64,000 bases of DNA, from assembly GCA_930367205.1 (NCBI GenBank), contig OV884009.1:106723189-106787188 (forward strand), read 5' to 3'. Positions 1-12,264 of this stretch are shown piece by piece. The translations under genes were made by a program, and so were the position numbers. Numbering within the stretch: the stretch's first letter is position 1; the number at the start of each line of letters is the position of its first letter. This DNA is from Acanthosoma haemorrhoidale. Lineage: Eukaryota; Arthropoda; Insecta; Hemiptera; Acanthosomatidae. Below the pieces are notes generated by a model that saw only the letters and a list, made by a program, of their open reading frames with translations, was not told where the DNA came from and searched no databases.

Positions 1-670
1 TTCATGTTCTAGCTCCAACCCATGTGTACGTTTTCAATTAGTTATTACCTGTTTTTCCCCCCATGATTTATCTAAACATATCAGTAGGGACTTTAGTGGT
101 TTGCAATAACAAAAAGAAACCCTTTATTTATATATGCTAATTTTATATTTGCTGCATTTGTCAAAGTTTCTACCTTTGCAATTCCTAGCCTAGCAAATGA
201 CATTTTAGTTCACAATTTAAAAAAATTCCCTTATTGTTCAATTATTACTATACAAACCAATGACAACTTATAGAGAACAGTTACATTGCTGGAAAAAAAA
301 AAACCCACCTTAGTGCCATAAGTGTTCGGAAGGATGAGAACTGGTAGATAGCGAACCAGCATCACCTCCACCATTAACATGGTTCAGTTAACTACTTTCT
401 AATGGATATTCCAATAGGGTAGGCCTTTAAAAAAATTCTTTAGTTTAGAAAAAAAAAGTAAACCCTATCTGTTCAAGGCATTGTTATTGTGCATGCAATG
501 TTCAATGTACAGAAATGTTAAAAATTACAGATAAACACCAAAAATATTAGAGAGAATTTTATTGACAAATTGCAAGCAACCTTTGAGTATTTGATGTAAG
601 GATACATTTATGACTTGACCAACCGCTGTAGCTAATTCTATTACTAATCAAAAATGTTTGATGAACTTAC
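1..670. other. HADHB intronic sequence at the left edge
   Basis: AT-rich DNA downstream of the last visible HADHB donor. No further exon could be found. A stretch at about 305-395 is less AT-rich and reads open for about 20 codons on the minus strand next to an A/T homopolymer, so it may be the end of an old repeat copy. I do not recognise it. Confidence 0.5.
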
Positions 671-801
671 CAAAAAGGAGGAGTTAGCAGCAGTGACTGT
701 TCCATAGGGTTTAACGAAGGCTGGTTTCAATTTAGCCAAGGCTTCTGGTGTTGAAACTCGAACTCCATTGTCCTTGTCGACAACTTTGTCAGAGCCGGAA
801 A
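671..801 (-). CDS. HADHB: HADHB exon 6 (last one inside the window)
   Basis: The acceptor is CCACAG above 801 and the donor GTAAGT below 671; 131 nt completing 44 codons with the carried base. It encodes [20 protein letters not shown] followed by [20 protein letters not shown] and SSFL. The next exon should begin with a TDGASA-like segment; it is not present between 1 and 670, so it lies off the left edge. Confidence 0.92.
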
Positions 802-3800
802 CTGTGGCATAAAAGATTACTTATTACAGTTGGCCTCACCTTACACCCTACTACTCATTCCTGATTAGATAGAGCTACAACAGTAATTTTCCCCAGGCCC
901 ACACCGCACCTACAGTTATGAAATGTTAGCTTGACTAGTGATCCCAAAGATTGTTGAGTTTTGTTAGATATTTTGTTTCTGTAGTTCCATGATCCTTGAT
1001 GATAATCTGAATTTCCTATATTATATCTCACAATTTTTAGGGAAAAATGGGTTTATTTCAGCTATTCTGTGGTCTAAATTACCAATGAAATTTTTAGTCA
1101 GAGTTAAAATTCAAACTTTGCAGTTGTCTACTCTTTCTATTATGTTTAATAATATCAAATTTTACCAAATAATAGTTGAAATATGTGTGTTCACAGCTTG
1201 GAAGTTGGGAGCAATGTCACAACACAATACAGAACGAAGTACCGAATTTATTGGGGTATATATAAGACCCTGTCTTTTCTATTCTAATTTCTTAAGAAAT
1301 TATTAAAAACAAAATTTGACATCTAATTTGATTATACAAAAGCCAAACATATTTTAGTTATTAGGAAAATGGATTAAAACCTATTTAGGGTACAGCACTC
1401 CAATCATCTGCTATTTCTTGAAGACAAAAAAAGCATCTTATACAGTGATAAATACAGTATCAGCAATTGGACTTCACTATAATATTCACAATGCTTAAAT
1501 ATTATCAACAGAAATATATTATTACAGCCCCTCATGGTGTAGTGATTAACTGCTTCATGATTTAAAAAGTTACTGCATTCTAATTTCTAGACAAACATTA
1601 GTTTTATTTTACATCCAAATAAAGTTTATATGCAAATAAAATATTCTGAGTTTTTCCCATTTTTGCCACAGTCTACATAAACAGCTATTTAATATTCAAT
1701 TTTTATTCTTTCCCACAATAATTATTTACTAATATAACTCAACTTACATATGGGAATCTCAAATTTTCATCAAAGAACACCCAACTTAGAAAACTCTTTA
1801 ATATAGCATTTGGAGCCATTACCAGTTATGCTGTACGGTCGACCCCCCCCCCCCTCTACTGAACTAAAGTAGACTGTTCCACAATAAGACATTTCATTGG
1901 CCGAAGTGACTTAACAAGAGAAAGGTTACATTTTTAACCATTATGAATTGATCATTAGTCATCCATTTTGAACAGATCACTATGTTTTGTCAAATCTGCT
2001 TGGTAATAGAATAATTTACTTTATCCACTCATTTATCATATTAAGTTACTTAAGATAAATATGAAGCTACCTTTGACTGGTACAATGTCAGTCATGTATC
2101 CTTTGTTGAAAGCGTCATTAGCCATAGTGTGTGATCTAAGAGCATATTTGTCTTGTTCTTCCCTGCTCACCTTAAAGGATGCTGCTAATCTGTCAGCAGA
2201 GTGACCCATTGTCTCTCCCGAAGAGAACTCAGACACTGCAGGAAGCTTAAAAAAAATATATATACATATTGTAATGTTATTTTTAAAGAAGTTTTGGTTG
2301 TCATGCTGGACAAAGTTTGTTGGAACTTTTCGCTTCCCTGAACAAAGTAAAAAAACAAACCCCCATAGGCGTTTTCACATTATGTTTTATTTTACATCCT
2401 GTGCTAAACCACAACATATCCAGGATTGTAAAGTAACAACATATAAATATATATATTGGAGCAAGTCATCTCAGGCACATTAAGATTAAAAGGGAAAACT
2501 AACATCAGACTAAAAGGTCAGAAGCTAAAAATGAATGCTGCATTGCACTAACGGGAGGCAATACCTGACACAGCCCGGCTGGTGCCTAAAACGGTATGGT
2601 AACAAGTATGGCACTTAGTCAGCATGGGATGCTGTATTCTAAGGCGGATGAGGGTCTATGCCAGATAAACCCTAGAAAATGGCTGTTTAAACCTTGTAAA
2701 AACAGATCATTTAAGCAACTTTCGATAAAGCATTATAATTAGACAATGAATATAAACATTGAATAAATAAAAGCTTTACAGACAGCTTTAAAAGAACAAA
2801 GCTTCTTCTTAAATAAAATAAATGAAAATCTAAAATAAAATGATGATCAGTGATCATATACAAGAAGGACACAACAGAAAGCGCTACTGATGAGCCAGGT
2901 ACTTTGTATAGCCTTCCTATACTAATATAAATACTTATGCATACATATATATGTTAATTTTTTTTTAATAGTACATCAAAGCCAAAATAGAAATTTAACA
3001 TTTACTTACAACTGATGCGACTATAGTTTTGTTAGAAGAAAAATAAATACTGACATATTCCTATTTGTGGGAGGGAGGTTTTTGATGTTTAGAGTTTCGT
3101 TGATTTTTTTCAAAGCCAGAAACTGTAGCTTTTTACCAGTGTGTTAATCTGTTCCAGTCTTTAAAAGTCTTCTGTATTGAACCACCCACCTAGCTGAACA
3201 TCAACATGTAACTTCTAACATCAGCATGTTTAGTATTTTTAAACTACAATAAGTAATTAAAACTGTCATTAATGCCATGTTCCAAACTTTAACTCAAGCT
3301 GTTCATTAGAGACATGATATTTTGTATGTCAGTCCCATTAGATCCTCCCCTCCGCAATGATGCTAAAAATATAAGTAACCCACTTGAAAATTAAAGAATT
3401 AATCAAATAATTACTAATTAAAAAATAAATATTTTTTAATTACATTTAACTAACTGATAGAGAATTCTTCCTAATAAAATTTGGCCTTAAAAGAAACTTT
3501 AGGTCAAGATTTAGATAAGAGCTTACACCGAAAGAATGATTTATTTACAACTCCTAGTCTAAGAGAAAAGTGAACAGGGATTTTTTTTATTGTTTTTAAT
3601 AAGCAAAGAAAAAATCTAACAAAGTTGCTATATCTAATTTGGGACATGTCGAGCTGCGTAAGGTAATGATTTCTTCTAAATCATTAATTATTATTGTAAT
3701 TATTCAAATGACATAATATAGAGAAAGAAGCTTACAAAGAAAAGTAACAAATAAACATAGACGGCGAAAATTGGCTCGCAAAGTACCTTAAATCCTTATT

Positions 3801-6800
3801 TATTATTGACCCAAGGTGCTAACATTACTATATTATTATAGAGTAGGTAATCTATAGTAGATGAGATAGCATAGTATATAATTCATCAAGTCGAAAAAAA
3901 TTAGAAACTCTTAAGTCAAAAAGTCTTTATAATTTAATTTAAGCAAAATGATAAATAAAATGAAAGATCAGGAAGTAAGTAAGGTTACAAAACTCAGACA
4001 ATCAATCAGGCTCGTTATGTTTTGGTCTGATCCAAAGATTAATGACAAACTTTTTTTAGTGATAGAATTCATTACATTTTTAATACAAATGTGCAATTTA
4101 TTTAATTTATACATTGAATTTAAGACCCAGGTTCTACCCTACAAAAATATTGCTAATTAACTTGCTTTAGTTAGAGAAATTAAAATCAGCACAATTTTCA
4201 GGTATACGAGGTTTGATCGAAAAATAACGAGAATTTTATAATTTTGCGGGCGTTATGATGTTTTTTTTTTATACCATGTTGGTACACATGTCTCTGAAAT
4301 ACGTTGAAATTTGTAGCTGTTTTCAATGTTTACTTTTTTTAGTTGCAGTCACTAAGGTTATGTGTTTTGGCATTCTTGGGGATTTTTAGTTTCTAAAAAA
4401 AATGGATCAGAGAATTTGTAATAATTTAGTCAAAAAAATGAAATAAAGAAGTTTTTGAAATGTTGTCAGTGGCTTTTAGTGAATATACCATGAGTAAAGC
4501 AAGAGTTTATGAGTGGTATGGATGTTTCAAAGAAGGCCATGAAGACGTTGAAGATGATGCTGGGCGCCCTAACACTTCAATGAACGATGACAACATTGAA
4601 AAAGTTAAGAAAATGATTCTGGACAATCGCAGAATTACTATTAGAGAGGTTGCTTGCTGATGAAGTTAATATATCATTTGCATCACACCAAACGATTTTT
4701 TTCTGAAAATTGTTGAATTTCAACAAAAAAAAACATCTAGTGGATATCGCTAAAAAACATATACGAAACGGCCTGAAGAACCAAGGCTGAAAAAAATTCG
4801 ACAAGTTCGATCAGAAGTGAAGATTCTTCTCACTGTTTTTTCAATTTCAATGCTGTAGTCCATTATGAGTTTCTGGCAGAAGGTCGTACGGTCAATAAAG
4901 TATATTAGTTGGAGGTAATTGTTGCAAAACAATTCATGGAAATTGCATCGCGATAACACTCCTGCTCACACCTCACTGATTATTTGTAATTTTTTTAGAA
5001 AAAACAACACTGTTGTGTTACCTCAGCCACCATACTCGCCGGACATGGCTGCCTGCAACTTTTTTTTTTGTTCCCAAAGTTGAAAAAACCCTTGAAAGGA
5101 CGACTTTTTGACACTATTGATAAAAGAAGATAAAAGAAGAATTGCTGAAGGAGCTAAGAGCCTTATCGAAAAGTGAGTTTCGAAGAATGAAAAAAGCACT
5201 GGCACAAGTGTATTATATCTGAGGGGGATTACTTTGAAGGGGACAAACAAAATTGATACAGATGAATAAATAACAAATTTTTAAGATAAACTAAAATTCT
5301 TGTTACTTTTTGATCATACCTCGTATAACTAAGGGTAACCTAATAATATAAGAGGGTCAATTGTAATTTATAGTACTTCTAGGTAATTTAAAAACTATAA
5401 ATCAATAGACATACCTCTGGTATAAAAAAATCAGGTCTAATAGTGGAAAGGAGCTGAAGTTTCTGTATTGGGGTTTTAGCCTTGTTAGCACGTAACATAA
5501 GGGATCTCATCTTGCGTGAATGGCGAATAGGTACATCAGACATCATTTCAACACCGCCAGCAACAATTATCTGCAATAGTGTTCGAATTCACCATATCAG
5601 TGTTGGATAAAAAACTATGAAATATATAAAAACTGGCCCATAATTATAAACAATATAAATGTAAATAACTAAAGATTGTAAGGTTGTAATGTAAATTGTT
5701 AAATGTTAAACCCTTACATTCCTCATTAAGAAACACAATGTCAGATCAGTTAGCTAAAAAATGTGATAACATCCTAAAATGAAAATTTGCATAAAAAGCT
5801 CATTAAATTAATTATTTATTGCAAAGTAGAACTCCCTTTATATATATTTATTTTAAGAAAAACATATTGCATATTTAAAATTGTTCAATTAACAGAAAAT
5901 CCTTTTCATCATTTTTAAGCACGTAAGCAGCTCTGTTGCCCTTTTCCACCAGCTTACTGGAAGAATACCTCGGGGACATGTACATACTGTATGAATGTTG
6001 GTTGGCATGAGTGTGGACTGTACATATTAAGTTAGTGTAATTGTGTATAAGGTAAATGAGCTTTTAAATCACAATTATTAATTCTGGATTAATATTACAA
6101 GCTAATTGTAATTTTATAAATAAAAAACAGATTTCCCCCCCCCCCCCCTAGGAATTAAAGAAATGCACAAATTTTCAAGTGAAATAATTAAAATTAAAAA
6201 AAAAAAATTTCCAAATGAAGAGGCATTACTTTCATTCAGGTGTGAGGCGATTGCATTTCATCTCTTAAATGAACAGTGGTCACAAAAATGATCAAGTCGA
6301 CAAGTCGATCTTAACTTTTAAACCTATATTCCTAAAAAATCTGTGATATTCCAAAACATCTCTTAAATTAGCTAGGGCCATTTCGGTAGCTTTTTCTTCA
6401 AGTCTCCTATCTAAAGCTATTTATTTAAGATATAATCTGATTTGTTCCCCATGGTTAATGACACATTAAAAATGGTAACACAAAATGAATTTCAGAGATA
6501 TACCAACTAACAAATGAAGTTTTGTGAGCCAACAATAGCATACCTATTTAATAATCAGCTTATATTTATGTTTTAGTTTGATGAATAGATAATTTTTAGT
6601 GCCCAAGAAGATTTAGCAAAATCATTTCTAGTTTTAAAAAAACTTACGAGGAGTTCCACAAGTTTCGTTTCTTTACTTTCTACGTCTGTTATATATAATT
6701 AAAAAAAAAAATTCCTTCCTAAAAGTTCATAATCTATGTAAAAAAAATTGTAGTTGGTGAAAAAGAAATAGTGATGATACCGGCCAATAAATAAATATTT

Positions 6801-9800
6801 GTTTTAGATACCTCGTAAGCACCTGCTGCTATCATCCCGATGCCAGTGGTGATACCCTGGTTTGAAGAGATGCAAGCCATAGTGACTGTATGAGCTGGAG
6901 TTTTATCTGAAAAGCCAGCGGTCAATGCAGCCTCTCTTGCAATGTTGGACGTCTTTACCTCCTGGATGACAGAGCCATAGACGATATAGTCCACAATCTC
7001 TTTTGGGATCTTTGTCTTGTTTATCAGGCCCCTGGAGCGACACAACAGTCTTTAATAACCATTATATTGTTGTGATATTTTAATGTTATGATTTTTGATA
7101 GTGTTTTTAATATAAACTCGCAATTTTTAATATAAACATTAGCGGGCAAAAATGAACGGTGGATCACGATTCATGTATGTTTAAACACTATTCGTTGCAT
7201 TGTCTCTACCATTAATATGTATAATATAAATAATATCAATAATTTAATATAAATATTTTATTTTATAAACTTCAAAACAAGCAAAGTATAAATATCCGAA
7301 ACAGCTGGCATAGTACAACCGGTTAAAATATCAATAAGGCAGCGGAAAGGTATAAATACTGGGATCGCCACGGACTCGGTCTCAAGTCGAGTGCTAGCAG
7401 CCGAAGTGTTCACGTCGTCTGCTGCCATTTGCTTTTGCCACCATCTGCTCTGCCGCCATCTTGCTACCGAAGGGTGGCACCAGGTAAAATTCCTCTCCGT
7501 TTAAGGTTTTTGTGTTAGTGAATTGTGCATGGGGACAGTACCCCATTAAAATATTTTACCGTATTTTCGGACTTTTTTTTTTTTTTTCTTCGGAAGAATG
7601 GAGATGGAAGTGGATGCTTCCAGGAAGCGACCGGCTTCCCCAACAGCCACCATGGACAGTGAAGACGAGGGTTTCGAATACCCTAAAATTACCGTTAAGG
7701 TCCAGCGACCTACTAGAGTGAAAAACCCGACGAAGATCGGGAATAAATTTCAGGCTCTCACGAGCGAGACGCCAGAAAATCCAAACCCCGCAGCTCCAGT
7801 GACTAAGAAGCCACCACCAATTGTTGCCTCAGGAGAGACAACAACTGATTTAACACAACAGCTCAAAAGAGCAAATATAAATAGTTTCGCCCTCAGGAAG
7901 ACGAAGGAGGGCGTCACAATTTACACTGAGAAGGAAGAAGAACGAGTTAAGATACTGGAATTACTCGAAACAGGCGAAAAGGAGTACCATTCAGTTGCCC
8001 CGAGAGGCGGAAAAAGGGATAAAAAGTATTTGATTCTCGGACTTGATGTCCTCCTGGACATCAAGGAAATTACAGACGTAATAAAAGAAAACATACCGAA
8101 AGTCGTCGATGTGCGGCGTCTAAGAAAAAGTGACCCAACTGGTCGCAAACAGGACATTGCGCCAGTGCTGGTAACAGCTAATGCCAGCGTCACGTTGAAT
8201 TCAATGAAAAAGCGCCATTAGCCACGTCATAGTTTGTGTCGTGACGTTCAAGGAACAGAGAGGCGCCCCGCAATGCCATCGATGTCAAGAATTCGGTCAC
8301 ACATGAAACCACTGCGGCCGGCTCCACCGCCATCAACAAATACTTGGCAGAACCCGCTCTACAAGCTGTTCCAGTACAGTAACGAAGACCGAGATGTCCC
8401 CACCACGTCGAGAGCGGTCCCCAGAACTTCGGAAAACATCAATTGTAAGTACCTAGATCCTAGACTAAAGTTTCTAACAAACGATCAGCGTCAAGATCTT
8501 GAATGCGGACCGAAATGGGTAACTGCCCTAGTAGACTTCTGTAGCCAAATGCTCATAGCTATACTATCTGCAAAACACCAACAATGATAGATCACCAAGT
8601 ATTAAATTTTAACGTTGATGGTCTCCTGACCAAAATACATGAGGTAGAAGTGCTGCTAGCGCTCTACCGACCAGATATTGTAGTTTTGACAGACACTAGG
8701 GTATCTACATAATCGATCCACATTAAAGGTTATTAAACTGCCATTGAAAGAGTTAACGGTTACGGAGGCGTTTTAATTGCTATACGCCTTGGTATCAATT
8801 GGAAGAAAGTGGCTTCACCACTGACTACAACTGATCCCAAGCTTCACCACTTAACAGTTAAGGTAAATTTGGGGAGACCCATTTACCTTACCGCTCTATA
8901 CAGGAGACCGTACACGTCTCTCCAGGAGTACTCAGCCCTGCTACACGCATGTTCGCAGAGATCTAACCACTGGGTGGTGGGAGATCTCAATGTGAGACAC
9001 ACAATGTGGTATAACACCGCAACAAACATGGCTGGGAGACTCCTGTTGAGAACACCGTTTACGATCGTTCACCCCCAGACTTTTACTTTTCGACATAGAG
9101 GTAACCCGCAGGCTACCTCCACGATTGACTTACTACTGACAAAACAACCCCACCGTATCACTAGTTGCACCGCCCTTGACTTTATTACGTCTGATCACAG
9201 GCCAGTACTGTGTGCAGTGGATGGTAAAGTGGCGACTCCTCGCCCCACGAGATACGACTACCGTCGTGCCGACTGGGATCTGTATTGGTCGCAAATTTAC
9301 CATAACCTACATACAGTGCCAATTCTCAACACGAAAGAAGAAGTAGATCTTCAGCTAACTTTCATAACTGATGTGATCATAGACGCAGCAAACACTGCAA
9401 TCCTGAAGTTCACTCCCATGCCACCGTCTCTGCGACCACCTCCAGACCATATTCTTAAAATTATTGCCTTGCGCCATAATTGGAAGAATAGATGGTACAG
9501 AACGAGAAATCGGCAAGCCAAGGTCGTTGTGAATTCTCTCACAACGCAGATCCGGGGCTTGATGAAACTCTGGAAAACAGCACAGTGGCATGAGAGACTT
9601 CGTAGCACTCACGGAGATCACAGAAAGTTTTGGAAGCTGTTGAAGACTACAAAAGGCAAGACAGCCACTGTCCGTCTTCACAAAGGGGACAATGTTCTGA
9701 CTGCTGAGCAACAGGCAACAAAACTGGCCGACCACTACCCTAGGGATATTACGGCAAAGACGGGATACTACCACATGCCTCCTCCGGTAGATGCTGAACA

Positions 9801-12203
9801 GAACCACATGTTTGTATCACCGAAGCAGCTCAAGGCGATTCTTCGCCAGAGTCAGGGAAACCGAGCACCAGGGCACGACAGGATACAAACAGTGCTGCTC
9901 AAACAAATGCCGAGGAGAGGGATAGTACAACTCGCAAACTTATACAACTCTTGTATAAGATTGCGGTACTTTCCTGACACATGGAAACAAGCCATCTTGT
10001 TCCCATTACTAAAGCCAGCCTAGAGCGGAGATCACCCAGCCCACTACCGCCTGATCAGCCTGTTACCTCAGATGGGAAAAATTTTTGAGAAGATTCTTTT
10101 GAATTATCAAAGATTACTGCTCAGAGAACGACATCATTCCGCCAGAGCAGACTGGATTCCAATCCAGTATGAGCACAGAGCACCCCCTTCTGAAGGTACA
10201 GTCAGAAGCTAGCCATAATATGAATAGAAACATAGCCACGGCTATGATTTCCATTGATTGCACCCAAGCGTTCGACTCGGTGTCTCACGGGACACTGTCA
10301 AATGCTGTGCGACCGGGAATGCCCGGAACAACTCTATTCAATTCTGGCTAGCTTCCTGAAAAACAGATCGTTGCGGGTGCGGGTGGGTGATAGCTTCTCC
10401 GAAGCTGTGCCACTGACCTGTGGAGTACCCCAAGGAGCCGTCTTATCCCCTGTACTATTCAACGTATACACGTCTGAGATGGTCGGAGCCCGTTACAAAA
10501 ATACCACAGTTACTGCCTTCGCAGATGACATAGCGGTGTACAGTAGCAGCATGAGTGCCAAGGTAGCTCTAAGACAGGCTGAAGTAGCCTGTAACCAGGT
10601 CAGTGAGAGATTGAGGAGACTCAATATCTCTGTAAACGCGGGTAAGACTGACTGCATAATTTTCTCTTTCCAAAAGGGAAAAAGCCCACTACCTACTAGT
10701 TACATAGTAGGAACAGAGGAAAATTCACCAGCCAACAACCTAGTATATCTGGGAATTAAAATGGACAGACACCTCCATTTTAGTAACCATTTTACGAAGA
10801 AGTTGAAGCAAACACGCATGAAGTCTTACCGGCTTACGCACTTATTGACTTCCCCCAATCTATCACTGCGTCTCAAGCTACTAATCTACAAGAGCATACT
10901 CAGGCCTACTCTGCTGTAAGGTGCACCACTTTTTCGTTATATGACGTATACAACAGCTAAGAAACTCCAACAATTCCATAACGGTATACTAATGAAAGTG
11001 GTCAGAGGTACTTCATTCGAGCAGCGGAGCAACAGTGAGCTTCACGAGATCTTTGAGCTGCCTACGGTGGATGAGTTCATCCAACGTAGACATATCAAAT
11101 TTTTCGACTCCCTGCAATACCTGACAAACCCGGTGTTTAACACGATAACCCCCGCTCCGTTCCCCCCATCGATGGCAGGACGCTGTCACAACTGGAACGC
11201 TTTAGTCATAGGTCCTAGGTTTAGGTTTTAGTGTTAGTGTTTTCCATGGTTACAAGCTGAAGTTGAGCCTCATCACCTAGTGAGTTTATGTGTATTGGAC
11301 TTATTAACAACAATCTGAAAGTATTATATTTTATGCACTCCTTAATATGCATCTGCGAATGCAGCACGAGGAGACAGCTGTAATTCCAAATTTTTTTTTT
11401 TTTTTTTTGACATTGTGCATATATTATTCTAATATTTGCTTATTTATTAATAAATATTTTAATTATATATTTTTTTCATATAATTTAAAAAACTTTATAT
11501 TTATAACTTTAACGTTATATCAGGGTTCTGTTAATAATTATAGGAAACTTCTGGCAAAAAGAATATTGGTTTTATTTATACACATTGAATAACTAAAATT
11601 GATATACAAAAATAAAATACGTACGTAATAAAGAATACTATTAAAACTAACATTAAAATGGTACCTTGTAAATTATTCGTAACTCTGTACTAATGCTGGC
11701 CAGTGCTTCTTTGTGTTGATGTCTTCGTGTGGTTCGCGGATCAGCATGCTTGTTCTACTCTGCCGCGCGTGGTTCAAGACATCTTTGTTGTCGCATCTGG
11801 TGAAAAGTGAAAGTCGGACCTCGTGCACTGCTAGGTGCCCTAGCATGGGTCCTTCTCTGCCTGCCTTCTGAAGAACGAACGTCCATTTTTGTCCTTGGTC
11901 GGCTCGTATATATATCTGCATCTCTCCGCTGCCTTCTTGACTTTCAACTCGTTATTTAATGCCAGTTGTTTTGAATATTTATTACTTTGCTTAAATTAGA
12001 AGTTTATATAATAAATGTTTATATTAAATATGATATTATTTTTATTTCAATTATTAATAATTAATATGACGACAATAAAAACGTTCATACTTTCAAAAAT
12101 GAATCACGGATCGTTATTACGTTATTCAATGCTCGCTAATTTCGAGTTTATTTAAACAAACACTATTAAAAATCATCATTTTAAAATATCACAACAATAT
12201 ATA

Positions 12204-12264
<61 letters not shown>

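Larger units (their letters stand above)
2246..5414 (-). other. HADHB intron 4, with a mariner insertion
   Basis: AT-rich intron. Apart from the mariner element (4205-5325), no coding sequence is supported. A moderately GC-rich stretch at about 2530-2700 may be an old SINE or LINE tail, but it shows no diagnostic motif. Confidence 0.65.
7360..11340 (+). mobile_element. Near full-length, degenerate Jockey-type non-LTR retrotransposon (LINE)
   Basis: GC-richer island in an AT-rich intron. A 5' UTR (about 7360-7597) is followed by ORF1 (gag with a CCHC knuckle), then ORF2 with an apurinic endonuclease and reverse transcriptase of Jockey type (AFADDIAV), all on the plus strand. Frames are broken by several stops and frameshifts, so the copy is dead. 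The 3' UTR ends about 11340; no poly(A) tail in this orientation was seen. It lies antisense to HADHB inside intron 2. Exact ends are uncertain because both sides run into the inverted repeat. Confidence 0.9.

Noticed and set aside
9351..9807. Overlapping minus-strand frames of 85 and 150 codons inside the LINE
   Set aside because: They are antisense shadows of the endonuclease/RT reading on the plus strand and show no motif.
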